NCBI RefSeq assembly: GCF_017094525.1
Contig: NZ_CP064788.1
Location: 2,279,030 to 2,343,029, forward strand
Source: Halapricum desulfuricans
GTDB taxonomy: Archaea; Halobacteriota; Halobacteria; Halobacteriales; Haloarculaceae
Direction: 5' to 3'
Length of the DNA: 64,000 nucleotides
The position numbers were made by a program, and so were the translations under genes. Positions 8,779 to 17,683 of the stretch are shown here, one piece after another (position 1 is the stretch's first letter; every line of letters begins with the position of its first letter). The notes under the pieces were generated by a model. The model was not told where the DNA came from and searched no databases. It saw nothing but the letters and a program-made list of their open reading frames with translations.

Positions 8779-9741
8779 CTAGTCGGCCGGCTCTTCCCCG
8801 CGTTCGCGGATGAGATCGCGGAGCTCGTCGGCGTCCTCGATCTCCTCCAGCTCCGATTCCTCGATCAGGGCCGTCCCGTCGACTGACGCGCGGGTCGCGC
8901 GCTCGACGACGTAGACCGGAGTCGTCCGGGTCACTTTCCCGACCGAGGACATGATCCGGGCGCGCTTCTCGGCGGTCTCGGTAAACTCCGAGTGGCCGGT
9001 CAGCATCTGCCGGCGACGGCGTTCGTCCTCGCTGATCGTCTTGAACGGCGCGCGCTCGGTGGGGTGGACGTCGAACCCGACGCGCGTGAGCACGGTGACG
9101 ATCGGTTCGTCTTCGGGATCGACGTCCGGGTCTTCCGGCGTCGGTTCGTCGTCGCGGACCTCGTCGGCCCCGTCGAGCACCTCGACCGGCGCGGTCAGCG
9201 GCGCGTCGAACAGCTCTTCGAGTTTGGCCGCGACATCGACGCTGGCGTCCATGCCGTCCTCGTATTTCGAGACGGTCCGCCGCGAGACCCCGAGTTCCTT
9301 GGCGAGTTTGCCGAGGCTCCACTCGCGGTCCTGACGGGCGTCTTCGAGGATCTCGCTGTCGATATTGACGTACAGTCCGCCCGGGGCGGCGTAGATCAGC
9401 GGCGGCACGTCTTCGAGGAACAGGTCCATCGCGGTGTCCGGCGAGAGAACGGGGACGCCGTGACGGAAGTAGACCACGCCGGGCTTGAGGTCCTCGTCGC
9501 GGGTGCGCAACCCGATGACGAGCGGCGTCGCCTCGAGGTACTCCCCGAGCCGACGCATCTCCGCGCCGGTCCGGCCGTCGAAGGCGTCGATGTTCCCCAG
9601 GATCTTCACCAGTACGGTATCCCGCCCGCGCCGGCCGGCGATGTCGAAACTCTTCGGACGGATCGCACACCGGTCGCTGACGAGGAATCCCGCGTCCTCT
9701 AACATCGCAATAACGTTCTCGACCAGTGCGGATCTGGACAT
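8779..9741 (-). CDS. Archaeal XRE-type HTH transcriptional regulator
   Basis: A 320-residue protein of the archaeal 'putative HTH-type transcriptional regulatory protein' family. The N-terminal about 125 residues form a nuclease-like alpha/beta domain ([20 protein letters not shown]). The HTH is at about 140-165 ([21 protein letters not shown]). A long C-terminal half contains acidic linkers. The full family length is present. Targets are unknown. It starts about 150 bp from the end of the psiE-like gene, same strand. Confidence 0.8.
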   Translation of the reverse strand: MSRSALVENVIAMLEDAGFLVSDRCAIRPKSFDIAGRRGRDTVLVKILGNIDAFDGRTGAEMRRLGEYLEATPLVIGLRTRDEDLKPGVVYFRHGVPVLSPDTAMDLFLEDVPPLIYAAPGGLYVNIDSEILEDARQDREWSLGKLAKELGVSRRTVSKYEDGMDASVDVAAKLEELFDAPLTAPVEVLDGADEVRDDEPTPEDPDVDPEDEPIVTVLTRVGFDVHPTERAPFKTISEDERRRRQMLTGHSEFTETAEKRARIMSSVGKVTRTTPVYVVERATRASVDGTALIEESELEEIEDADELRDLIRERGEEPAD

Positions 9742-9867
9742 CTCTTGCTCGACCTAGACGTAAGTAGTTCACCGCATATATGGTTTGCGGCGGGCGTACA
9801 AGCGACGTATTGCGGTTTTGGCTATGCGTGCCCCCATGATTGATATAGAAGTGCACCTCGATCGAAA

Positions 9868-9890
9868 CACGGCCGAACGGGCAGGCCGTG
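9868..9890 (-). terminator. Hairpin after the PsiE-like gene
   Basis: A 7-bp perfect stem (CACGGCC/GGCCGTG) with a 9-nt loop starts two bases past the stop of the gene at 9892-10344. Read on the minus strand it is followed by a short GTTTCG. It could be a 3' end signal, though the U-tract is weak. Confidence 0.45.
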
Positions 9891-9891
9891 A

Positions 9892-10344
9892 TCACTGGCG
9901 ATCGATGACGAGCAGCACGCCAAGACCGAGCAGGAGCACGGTGTAGGCGACCGCGGCGGCGAGTGCGTCGCCGGTCGTCGGGTACTCGCTGGCCCGGAAG
10001 ACGATCGCTTTCCGGACCATCGCGATCACGCCGGTGTAGATGACAAGCCGGACGATTTCGGCCGTGTCGCTCTTTCTCGTGTACGCGATCACCGTCTGGT
10101 AGACTTCGACGATAATGAGCAACAGCAGTCCCGTGTCGATGAAGCTGATGACGACGCGCGGATCGGTGATCGATCCCGACAGGACGGCCTCGCCGATCTG
10201 GAGGATGAGATCGCCGACCCCGATGGCGAACAGGCCGGCGAACACGGCCGCGGCGACCAGTTCGACGTACGTGACGAACTGTTCGGTGACGCGGGCGACG
10301 GGGTTGTCGGAACGGATTTCCTCGGGGTCGTCCGCGTCTACCAT
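9892..10344 (-). CDS. PsiE-like (phosphate-starvation-inducible) membrane protein
   Basis: A 150-residue membrane protein with four hydrophobic segments (about 25-45, 65-85, 95-110 and 128-146) and the PsiE-family pattern VVISFIDTGLLLLIIVEVYQ plus RLVIYTGVIAMVRKAIVF. In bacteria PsiE responds to phosphate starvation; its function is unknown. I chose the ATG at 10344 because the much longer open frame upstream runs antisense to tiaS. A TATA-like GTTATTTAC on the minus strand lies about 30 bases above. It has no CATAGYAG element like the pst promoters. Confidence 0.8.
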   Translation of the reverse strand: MVDADDPEEIRSDNPVARVTEQFVTYVELVAAAVFAGLFAIGVGDLILQIGEAVLSGSITDPRVVISFIDTGLLLLIIVEVYQTVIAYTRKSDTAEIVRLVIYTGVIAMVRKAIVFRASEYPTTGDALAAAVAYTVLLLGLGVLLVIDRQ

Positions 10345-10449
10345 GTACACGCACCGATTAGGAATGGATCTGTAAATAACTAGGGACGACACGAAATCGG
10401 TTGGTGGCACAGCGATCAGTATTAGTGCCACAGTCGAGTACGACCGACC

Positions 10450-11715
10450 GTGACTGTCGTCGGTCTGGACGATACCGACTCCCGAACGCGGGGAATGTGT
10501 ACGACGTACGTCGCCGCCCGGCTCGCCGAGCGACTGCGATCGGGCGGCGACGCCGTCGAGCGGACGGTACTCGTTCGGCTGAACCCCGCGATCGAGCACA
10601 AGACGCGGGGTAACGCCGCGCTGGCGGTCCATACCGACGCTGACCCGGATCGCGCACTCGAAGCTGTCAATGCGGAGATCGGACTGGCCGAAACCGACGA
10701 TCCGCGGACCAATCCGGGCGCCGTCGTCGCCGGGACCAATCCGGACGCCGTGCCCGGGGCTGTAGCCGAGTTTGCCCGCGCAGCGATCCGGACGCGTCAC
10801 GACATCGCGGACGCCCGCGAACTGATCGAGCGCCACGACTTCGCCACGCTGTCGCGCGGGAACGGTCGCGGGCTGATCGGCGCGCTGGCGGTGGTCGGGG
10901 CCTGGCGCGCGTTCGGAGAGTGGACCTACGAGTCGATCAGCTACCGCGAGCGCGACCGGTGGGGGACCGAACGCGAGGTCGACCGTGAGTCGGTGTTCGC
11001 GGCCGCCGACGACGCCTACCCCGACGCCTGGGACACCGTCGATCGAGTCGAGGGACAGGCTGTCTGTGTCCCGCATACGCCGTGTCCGATCCTCTACGGA
11101 ATCCGGGGCGACGACCCGAAGGTCGTCGAGTCGGTGGCCGACCGTATCGAGAGCGAACCGGTCGCACGCCGTCGGCTGTTCGTGACCAACCAGGGGACCG
11201 ATGCCCATCTCGCGCCGGCGACGATCGAAGAAGCGACAGACGGACGCGCCTACTGTGTCGACGGGACGGTCGTCGACGGGCCGGAGACCCGTCCCGGCGG
11301 GCACGTGTTCCTGACGATCGGTGACGGCGAACAGCGACTGGAGTGTGCCGCCTTCGAGCCGACCAAGCGTTTCCGCGACCGGGTGCGCGCGCTCAGAACC
11401 GGCGACGAACTGACGGTCTGTGGTGAAGTCAGCGACGGGACGCTCAAACTCGAGAAGTTCGCTGTGCGCGATCTCCGCAAGACCGAACTGACGACGCCGG
11501 ACTGTCCGGAGTGTGGTCGATCGATGGAGAGCGCCGGTCGGGGACAGGGCTATCGGTGTCGAGAATGCGGGACGAGCGCCGACGGGAAAGTCCGGCGGCC
11601 GATCGACCGCGATCTTGAGGTCGGGTGGTACGAGGTCCCGCCGGTTGCGAGACGACACATTGCGAAGCCGCTGGTCCGAGGCGGATTCGACGGGCCCGTC
11701 CATCCTGAGCGGTGA
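10450..11715 (+). CDS. tiaS: tRNA(Ile2) 2-agmatinylcytidine synthetase TiaS
   Basis: A 421-residue enzyme that attaches agmatine to C34 of the CAU-anticodon tRNA-Ile so that it reads AUA. The start TVVGLDDTDSRTRGMCTTYVAA is the TiaS signature with the catalytic DDTD. The middle holds the family's kinase-like core, then an OB-fold (residues about 265-340), then a zinc ribbon, CPEC and CREC, near residue 355. The length is normal. The start is GTG at 10450. It is divergent from the psiE-like gene. Confidence 0.95.
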   Translation: MTVVGLDDTDSRTRGMCTTYVAARLAERLRSGGDAVERTVLVRLNPAIEHKTRGNAALAVHTDADPDRALEAVNAEIGLAETDDPRTNPGAVVAGTNPDAVPGAVAEFARAAIRTRHDIADARELIERHDFATLSRGNGRGLIGALAVVGAWRAFGEWTYESISYRERDRWGTEREVDRESVFAAADDAYPDAWDTVDRVEGQAVCVPHTPCPILYGIRGDDPKVVESVADRIESEPVARRRLFVTNQGTDAHLAPATIEEATDGRAYCVDGTVVDGPETRPGGHVFLTIGDGEQRLECAAFEPTKRFRDRVRALRTGDELTVCGEVSDGTLKLEKFAVRDLRKTELTTPDCPECGRSMESAGRGQGYRCRECGTSADGKVRRPIDRDLEVGWYEVPPVARRHIAKPLVRGGFDGPVHPER

Positions 11716-11846
11716 GCATACGTGCCGACGGCGCGTTTCAGTATCGGGACCGCCAGCCTGCGACCGATTCGGAAGCCTTTTATTCCTCTCGGCGGTTTCT
11801 CCAAACGCGAACTGACGAACGCCCGACCGACGGGCAACCGATATGC

Positions 11847-11917
11847 GCGCTGGTGGTGTAGTGGTATCACAGGACCCTGCCACGGTCCTAACCCGAGTTC
11901 AAATCTCGGCCAGCGCA
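11847..11917 (+). tRNA. tRNA-Gly (anticodon GCC)
   Basis: A 71-nt cloverleaf. The acceptor stem is GCGCTGG paired with CCAGCGC, with discriminator A. The D-stem is GTG/CAC. The anticodon stem GGACC/GGTCC encloses loop CTGCCAC with anticodon GCC. The T-stem CCGAG/CTCGG encloses TTCAAAT. There is no intron and CCA is not encoded. The downstream hairpin at 11923-11946 may mark the transcript end. Confidence 0.97.
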
Positions 11918-11922
11918 CTTCT

Positions 11923-11946
11923 GTCGCTCGCAAACTCGCGAGCGAC
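11923..11946 (+). terminator. 9-bp hairpin after tRNA-Gly
   Basis: A perfect inverted repeat, GTCGCTCGC/GCGAGCGAC, with a 6-nt loop starts six bases past the tRNA. It could be a processing or termination signal; no T-run follows. Confidence 0.4.
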
Positions 11947-11996
11947 GCATGCGGCATCGAGATTTGAGCAGACGAGTCACAGCCGAGACTTCCTAG

Positions 11997-12215
11997 TCAC
12001 TCCCCGGGGCGGCTGGGGTCGTTCGGGCCGACGATGTCCAGTGGACGGAGCCACAGCGCCCAGACGAGCAGGACGCCAGCGCCGTAGCCCCCGTACCAGA
12101 TCACCGTGCCGAGCGTCCCGTAGCCGATCTGGGTCAGCGCGTACTTGGCGAGCCCGGGGACGAGGACGATCGCGACCAGGAGCAACCCACCTGTCACGAG
12201 CTGTGATCGGTCCAT
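11997..12215 (-). CDS. Small membrane protein, unknown function
   Basis: A 72-residue protein with two hydrophobic segments: residues about 7-25 (LVTGGLLLVAIVLVPGLAKY) and 38-57 (VIWYGGYGAGVLLVWALWL). It ends in a polar tail, DIVGPNDPSRPGE. No family is recognised. It diverges from glmU across about 90 bp. Confidence 0.6.
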   Translation of the reverse strand: MDRSQLVTGGLLLVAIVLVPGLAKYALTQIGYGTLGTVIWYGGYGAGVLLVWALWLRPLDIVGPNDPSRPGE

Positions 12216-12307
12216 CGACTTCCGTTCGGACCCGGACGAACTTGTATCTTCGTCACGGTCACCCGACAGTCCGGAATGTTAAGGGGACGCGTCTCTGTTG
12301 GACCAGT

Positions 12308-13498
12308 ATGGTCGATACCGCCGTCGTGCTGGCCGCCGGCGAAGGGACGCGGTTGCGGCCGCTCACGCGCAACCGCCCCAAGCCGATGCTGCCCGCTGCG
12401 AACCGTCCGATCCTCGAGCACGTACTCGACGCGCTCGTCGATGCGGGAGCGAGACAGATCGTCATCGTCGTCGGGTACAAGCGCGACCGCGTGCAGGATC
12501 ACTTCGGGCCGACGTATCGTGACGTTCCGATCACCTACGCCCGCCAGGACAAGCAACTCGGGACGGGTCACGCGCTGTTGCAGGCACGCGAACACGTCGA
12601 GGGATCGATGCTCGTCGTCAACGGGGACGGTCTCATCGACGCGACGCTCGTTGAGGACGTCTGTGCCGCCTTCGATCGCGGGGACGGCGAGCCGACGCTG
12701 GCGGTACTGGAGGGGCCGGACGCCCGCCAGTACGGGGCAGTCACTCTCCAGGGGGAGTTCATTCAGGAGATCATCGAGAAACCGCAGACCGACGAGTACC
12801 GGTTGATCAACGCCGGTATCTACGCCTTCGACGACGACATCTTCGAGGCAGTCGACGAGACGCCCCGAACGGACGGCGAACTCGCACTGACGGACACGCT
12901 GGCGCGCGAACTCGAACGGCGACGAGTCCGGGGCGTCGAGACCGACGGCCTGTGGGTCGACGCCTCCTATCCGTGGGACCTGCTCGTCGTCGCGTCGGAG
13001 ACTCTCAGGCACGGACTGGCTGACGAACCCGAACGCGACGATCGCGTCTGGGTCGACGAGACGGCGATCGTCCACGAGGACGCGACGCTCCAGCCGCCGG
13101 TCGTGATCGGCCCGGACTGTGAGATCGGTCCCGGTGCCGTCGTCGGCCCCCACAGCGCGCTCGGGCGCAACGTCACGATCGGTGCGAACGCGACAGTCTC
13201 GAACACCGTGCTGGACGTGGACACGCGCGTCGAAGTCGGCTCGACGCTGCTGGATACGGTCACCGGCCAGAACGTCCGACTCGGTCCGGGGTCCGTCGTC
13301 TCCGGCGGCCCGGCCGACGTCCGGGTCGGCAACGAAATCTTCGAGGACGAGACACTGGGGGCCGTGATCGCGGACCGGGTCAGAGCCGAGGGTAACGTCG
13401 GGTTCGCGCCCGGATCACTCGTCGGACCGAACGCCCATCTCGACACCGGCGTGACGGTCGACGGACAGGTTCGCGAGAGCGTGGAGGTGCGTCGCTGA
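12308..13498 (+). CDS. glmU: Bifunctional sugar-1-phosphate nucleotidylyl/acetyltransferase (GlmU type)
   Basis: A 396-residue protein. The N-terminal nucleotidyltransferase domain (1-230) has the LAAGEGTRLRPLT signature and the KPMLP lysine. The C-terminal part (260-396) is a left-handed beta-helix of hexapeptide repeats (VVIGPDCEIGPGAVVGPHSA and on). Archaeal proteins of this layout acetylate glucosamine-1-phosphate and transfer UMP to give UDP-GlcNAc; some act on glucose-1-phosphate instead. It overlaps glmS by one base, which strongly supports the GlcNAc role. The ATG at 12308 was preferred to the long upstream frame, which runs through the tRNA gene. Confidence 0.88.
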   Translation: MVDTAVVLAAGEGTRLRPLTRNRPKPMLPAANRPILEHVLDALVDAGARQIVIVVGYKRDRVQDHFGPTYRDVPITYARQDKQLGTGHALLQAREHVEGSMLVVNGDGLIDATLVEDVCAAFDRGDGEPTLAVLEGPDARQYGAVTLQGEFIQEIIEKPQTDEYRLINAGIYAFDDDIFEAVDETPRTDGELALTDTLARELERRRVRGVETDGLWVDASYPWDLLVVASETLRHGLADEPERDDRVWVDETAIVHEDATLQPPVVIGPDCEIGPGAVVGPHSALGRNVTIGANATVSNTVLDVDTRVEVGSTLLDTVTGQNVRLGPGSVVSGGPADVRVGNEIFEDETLGAVIADRVRAEGNVGFAPGSLVGPNAHLDTGVTVDGQVRESVEVRR

Positions 13499-15324
13499 TG
13501 TGCGGGATCATCGGTGCCGTCGGTCGCGACGACGACACGCTTGACGTGCTCGTCCACGGGCTCTCGAAACTCGAATACCGCGGGTACGACTCCGCAGGCG
13601 TGGCGCTGGCCGACGAGTCGGTCGACATCTGCAAGCAGGCCGGCGAGATCGACGAGCTTCGGGCTGCACTGGAGGGGCGATCGATCGGCGGCAGCGTCGG
13701 GATCGGGCACACGCGCTGGAGTACGCACGGCCCGCCGACCGACGAGAACGCCCATCCCCATCAGGACTGCTCGGGCGACGTCGCAGTCGTCCACAACGGG
13801 ATCATCGAGAACTACCAGCAACTCCGCGACGAACTGGTCTCGGCGGGCCACACGTTCCGGTCAGATACGGACACCGAAGTGGTTCCACACCTCGTCGAGG
13901 AACAGCTTCGGGGCGGTGCCGACCCCGAGGCCGCGGTCAGAGCGGCCCTCGACCGACTCGAGGGGAGCTACGCCGTCGCGGTCGTGATCGCCGGCGTCGA
14001 GCGGATCTTCGCGGCGCGCAACGACTCGCCGCTGGTACTCGGTCTCGACGACGAGGCGGCCGCCTCGGACGGTGGCGAGCAGCGAGGCAGTGCCTACTAC
14101 CTGGCGAGCGACGTGCCCGCGTTCCGCGACCACACGGACCGGGTCGTCTACCTCGACGACGGCGAGTTCGCGGTGCTCGGGGCCGACGGCTGGCGCGTCA
14201 CGACGCTCGCGGGCGAACCCGTCGAGAAGCGGGTCGACACCGTCGACTGGGATCCCGAGGAGACGGGCAAGAGCGGCTACGACCACTACATGCTCAAGGA
14301 GATTCACGAACAGCCTCGGTCGCTCCGGCAGAGCCTCTCCGAACGGGTCGACGAACTCGGCGGCTCGGTCGACGTCGGCGAGCTTGCGGACCTCAACCCG
14401 CGGGGCGTCCAGTTTGTCGCCTGTGGAACCTCCTACCACGCGGCACTGTACGGTGCAGAGCTGTTCCGACAGGCCGGGATCCCCGCACAGGCGTTCAGGG
14501 CCAGCGAATTCGCCACCTCGCCGCCGCCGATCGGCGACGCGCTCGTGATCGGCGTCACCCAGAGCGGGGAGACCGCCGACACGCTCTCGGCGCTCCGGGA
14601 GGCACAGCGTCGTGGCGCGCGCACGCTGGGCGTGACCAACGTCGTCGGCTCGACCGTGGCCCGGGAGTCCGACCACGTCTTCTACATCCGTGCCGGCCCG
14701 GAGATCGGAGTCGCCGCGACCAAGACGTTCGCCTCGCAGCTGGCCTCGCTGAACCTGCTCGCGCTGGGCATGACCAGCACCGACGGCGCTCGCGAGATTA
14801 TCAGCGCGCTGCGGGACCTCCCGGGTCAGGTACAGGAAGTGCTCGACGCATCGGCCGCCCGCGAAGTCGCCGAGACCTACGTGGAATCGGACGCGTACTT
14901 CTTCATCGGGCGCGAGCTGAACTACCCGGTCGCGCTGGAAGGCGCGCTGAAGCTGAAAGAGATCACGTACAAACACGCCGAGGGCTTCGCCGCGGGCGAA
15001 CTCAAACACGGCCCGCTCGCGCTGGTGACCGACCAGACGCCCGTGTTCGCGATGGTCACCGGTGACGGCGAACTGGCCCAAAAGACCATCGGCAACGTCA
15101 AAGAGATCGAAGCCCGCAACGCGCCGGTGGTCGCGGTCACTGACGGCCAGAGCGACGTCGAACGATACGCCGACCACGTCCTGCGAATTCCCGAGACTCA
15201 TCCGCGGACAGCGGCGGTCCTTTCGAACGTCCAGTTGCAACTCGTCGCCTACCACACGGCGGCACTGCTGAACCGATCGATCGACAAGCCGCGCAACCTG
15301 GCAAAGAGCGTCACTGTCGAGTAG
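13498..15324 (+). CDS. glmS: Glutamine--fructose-6-phosphate aminotransferase
   Basis: A 608-residue enzyme that makes glucosamine-6-phosphate from fructose-6-phosphate and glutamine. The N-terminal glutaminase domain begins MCGIIGAVG with Cys1 as nucleophile. The isomerase half has two SIS domains (VACGTSYHAALYGAELFRQ and SDAYFFIGRELNYPVALEG) and the C-terminal KPRNLAKSVTVE. The length matches E. coli GlmS. It overlaps the glmU stop by one base, so the two form one transcript. Confidence 0.97.
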   Translation: MCGIIGAVGRDDDTLDVLVHGLSKLEYRGYDSAGVALADESVDICKQAGEIDELRAALEGRSIGGSVGIGHTRWSTHGPPTDENAHPHQDCSGDVAVVHNGIIENYQQLRDELVSAGHTFRSDTDTEVVPHLVEEQLRGGADPEAAVRAALDRLEGSYAVAVVIAGVERIFAARNDSPLVLGLDDEAAASDGGEQRGSAYYLASDVPAFRDHTDRVVYLDDGEFAVLGADGWRVTTLAGEPVEKRVDTVDWDPEETGKSGYDHYMLKEIHEQPRSLRQSLSERVDELGGSVDVGELADLNPRGVQFVACGTSYHAALYGAELFRQAGIPAQAFRASEFATSPPPIGDALVIGVTQSGETADTLSALREAQRRGARTLGVTNVVGSTVARESDHVFYIRAGPEIGVAATKTFASQLASLNLLALGMTSTDGAREIISALRDLPGQVQEVLDASAAREVAETYVESDAYFFIGRELNYPVALEGALKLKEITYKHAEGFAAGELKHGPLALVTDQTPVFAMVTGDGELAQKTIGNVKEIEARNAPVVAVTDGQSDVERYADHVLRIPETHPRTAAVLSNVQLQLVAYHTAALLNRSIDKPRNLAKSVTVE

Positions 15325-15337
15325 GCAGTTCGCCGCG

Positions 15338-15513
15338 TCACACCTCAAAGACGAACGTCCCGTTTCGCTGGACGGGTTCGCCGTCGACTTCGATCCGGGA
15401 CGCCTCGCTCATGTCGACGATCATGTCCATGTGAATGGCCGAGTCGTTGCGCTCGCTGTCCTCGCCGACGGTCTCCTCGTAGGCCCGTCCGAGCGCGAGA
15501 TGGGCCGCGCGGG
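15338..15513 (-). pseudogene. C-terminal remnant of an M29 aminopeptidase
   Basis: Read on the minus strand this stretch encodes AHLALGRAYEETVGED, NDSAIHMDMIVDM and a final QRNGTFVFEV followed by TGA. That is the C-terminal tail of haloarchaeal M29 (aminopeptidase T-type) peptidases, including a metal-site H. The frame has no upstream start and similarity ends at about 15513, so about 85-90% of the gene is gone. It lies in the glmS-CNNM gap. Confidence 0.65.
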
Positions 15514-15620
15514 TCGATGAACACCGGCACGTCGTCGGGGATGGTCATGAAAGGGCGGGCGGGGACGATCCGTGCGAGACCGCCGCGTTTCTTGTGTCTA
15601 GGAGACCAACGACGCCGGCG

Positions 15621-15740
15621 ATGACCGAGCCAGTGATGTGTCCCGAGTGTGGATGGACAGGCACCGAGGCCGAGCTCGAACACGCCGACGGCGTCGAACA
15701 GTGTCCGGTCTGCGATACGAATATCGAGTTCGTCGAGTGA
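15621..15740 (+). CDS. Tiny zinc-ribbon protein
   Basis: A 39-residue protein, MTEPVMCPECGWTGTEAEL and on, with CPEC at 7-10 and CPVC at 28-31, an acidic body and the ending IEFVE. Small single zinc ribbons like this are numerous in haloarchaea and usually of unknown role. It follows the M29 remnant and precedes the CNNM-type gene. Confidence 0.75.
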   Translation: MTEPVMCPECGWTGTEAELEHADGVEQCPVCDTNIEFVE

Positions 15741-15798
15741 AATATTCTGGTGAAATCGCTCCGTTATCACGACATACTTTCTTCTTCACGCAATAGGC

Positions 15799-17187
15799 AT
15801 GGGTATGTGGTCACCCCTGCTCACAGCGGCATCGGAAGCTACCTTCCTGCAGTACACCGTACCAGTCGTCGGCGTCGAACTGGGACAGACGACAGTCACC
15901 GTGATCGGTATCGGTCTGATCCTGCTGCTCCTGATGGGGTCGGGGTTCTTCTCGTCGTCGGAGATCGCGCTGTTCTCCCTGCCGTCCCATCAGATCGACG
16001 CGATGGTCGAACAGGGGCTGCTCGGGGCGAATGCGGTCAAAACCCTCAAAGAAGACCCGCACCGCTTGCTCGTGACGATCCTCGTGGGGAACAACATGGT
16101 CAACATCACGATGTCCTCGGTCTCGACGACCATCGTCGGCTTCTACTTCGACGCTGGAACCGCGGTCATCGTCTCGTCGCTCGGGATTACGTCGATGGTC
16201 CTCGTCTTCGGCGAGACCGCGCCGAAGTCCTACGCCGTCGAGAACACCGAATTGCACGCACGGCGCGTCGCCCGGGGACTGAAGGTCGTCGAGAAAGTAC
16301 TGTGGCCGCTCATCACCCTGTTCTACCATCTGACGTCGGTCGTGAACAGGATCGTCGGTGGCAGTAGTCCATCCATCGAATCGACGTACGTCAGCCGTGA
16401 GGAGATCCGTAATATGATCAAGACGGGCGAACGCGATGGAGTCCTCGACGAGGAGGAACGTCAGATACTCCAGCGGACGCTGCGATTCACCGACGCCACC
16501 GCCAAAGAAGTGATGACGCCCCGCCTCGACATGGCCACGGTCGCCAAAGACGCGAGCGTCGAGGAGGCGATCAAAAGCTGTATCCAGTCCGGTCACGCCC
16601 GGCTGCCGGTCTACGCGGACTCGCTGGACAACGTGGTCGGCATCTTCGACATTCGCGACCTCGATGCGTCCGACTACGACGACTTCGCGGACCTCGAGGT
16701 GGCGGACGTCCTCAACCCGACGCTCCACGTCCCCGAATCCAAGAACGTCGACGACCTCCTCACGGAGATGCGCGAAAACCGGATGCACATGGTCGTCGTC
16801 ATCGACGAGTTCGGCGCCACCGAGGGCCTCGTCACGCTGGAGGACGTGCTCGAAGAGATCGTCGGCGAGATACTGACCGGTGACGAGGAGCACCCGATCG
16901 AGTTCGTCGACGACGATGCCGTCCTGGTGGACGGTTCGGTCAACATCCACGAGGTCAACGAGGCCCTCGACATCGTCCTCCCGGAAGGCGAGGAGTTCGA
17001 GACCATCGCGGGCTTCATGTTCAACCGGGTGGGCCGCCTCGTCGAGCAAGGCGAGGAGTTCGACTACGAGAACGTGACGCTGCGGGCCGAAGAGGTGGAG
17101 GACACGCGCATCCGGAAAGTCCGGATACTCGTCGACCGCGACACCGTCGAGCCGGAATCACCGACCGACGAAGGCGAACTCGAGTGA
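15799..17187 (+). CDS. CNNM/CorC-type (DUF21-CBS) membrane protein
   Basis: A 462-residue protein. The DUF21 transmembrane domain (about 25-190; FFSSSEIALFSLP, HRLLVTILVGNNMVNI, VFGETAPKSYA) is followed by a CBS pair (about 205-335; EVMTPRLDM, MVVVIDEFGATEGLVTLEDVLEEIVGEI) and a C-terminal CorC_HlyC domain (about 350-435). This layout belongs to magnesium/divalent cation transporters of the CNNM/CorB family. The ion is inferred from the family. The last about 20 residues are a polar acidic tail. Confidence 0.88.
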   Translation: MGMWSPLLTAASEATFLQYTVPVVGVELGQTTVTVIGIGLILLLLMGSGFFSSSEIALFSLPSHQIDAMVEQGLLGANAVKTLKEDPHRLLVTILVGNNMVNITMSSVSTTIVGFYFDAGTAVIVSSLGITSMVLVFGETAPKSYAVENTELHARRVARGLKVVEKVLWPLITLFYHLTSVVNRIVGGSSPSIESTYVSREEIRNMIKTGERDGVLDEEERQILQRTLRFTDATAKEVMTPRLDMATVAKDASVEEAIKSCIQSGHARLPVYADSLDNVVGIFDIRDLDASDYDDFADLEVADVLNPTLHVPESKNVDDLLTEMRENRMHMVVVIDEFGATEGLVTLEDVLEEIVGEILTGDEEHPIEFVDDDAVLVDGSVNIHEVNEALDIVLPEGEEFETIAGFMFNRVGRLVEQGEEFDYENVTLRAEEVEDTRIRKVRILVDRDTVEPESPTDEGELE

Positions 17188-17224
17188 TCGACCAGGCTAC
17201 ACCAACGGGTGCGAAACCGATCGT

Positions 17225-17620
17225 TCAGATGTCTTCTTCGATAATCTCGCCGACAGCGAAGTTGGACTTGACTTCCGAGATCTCGACCTTGACGCGGTCG
17301 CCGACCTCGGCACCGGGTACGATGATGACGTAGCCGCGCTCGACGCGGGCGATCCCGTCGCCCTGTTTGCCGAGGTCCTCGATCTCGACGTACCGGATCT
17401 CTCCGTTCTCGACCGGCGGCTGGGGCTCCGAGGGAGTGCTACCGCTCGCCGACTCGGTTTCCTCGTCGTCTTCGCCGGCGATCAACGCGACGCGGTAGGT
17501 CCCGTCCGGGTCGACCGAACCGGTCTCGATCTCGCGACGCGGTACTTCGATCACGTATCGGTCGTCCTCGGCTGATACGTCCGCACTGAACAGACACAGG
17601 AGTTTATCTGAGATCTCCAA
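17225..17620 (-). CDS. TRAM domain protein
   Basis: A 131-residue protein. The C-terminal half (about 72-131) is a TRAM beta-barrel: RYVEIEDLGKQGDGIARVERGYVIIVPGAEVGDRVKVEI. The N-terminal half is an acidic strand-rich segment with a Ser/Glu-rich linker. TRAM proteins bind RNA; in archaea small ones are suspected RNA chaperones. It is convergent with the CNNM-type gene. Confidence 0.85.
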   Translation of the reverse strand: MEISDKLLCLFSADVSAEDDRYVIEVPRREIETGSVDPDGTYRVALIAGEDDEETESASGSTPSEPQPPVENGEIRYVEIEDLGKQGDGIARVERGYVIIVPGAEVGDRVKVEISEVKSNFAVGEIIEEDI

Positions 17621-17683
17621 GGGTAAACCACCGTTCGGGTGATTGGCCCCCTTGATTAAGAAACTGCCGGCAGATACGAACCG

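Noticed and set aside
9892-11883. A 663-codon minus-strand frame spanning the PsiE-like gene and the whole tiaS region
   Set aside because: Only the last 150 residues look like a protein family. The rest is antisense to tiaS, Arg/Asp-rich and without domains, a product of GC-rich codon use.
13861-15348. A 495-codon minus-strand frame opposite glmS, and similar long antisense frames (for example 43207-44346, 47802-49328 and 54773-56050)
   Set aside because: All mirror well-supported genes; their composition (Arg/Asp/Val-rich) is typical of shadow frames in high-GC halophile DNA.
15546-15548. ATG of a minus-strand frame MTIPDDVPVFIDPRG preceding the M29 remnant
   Set aside because: It is in a different frame from the remnant and soon turns into Arg-rich shadow sequence; I could not tie it to the peptidase or another family.
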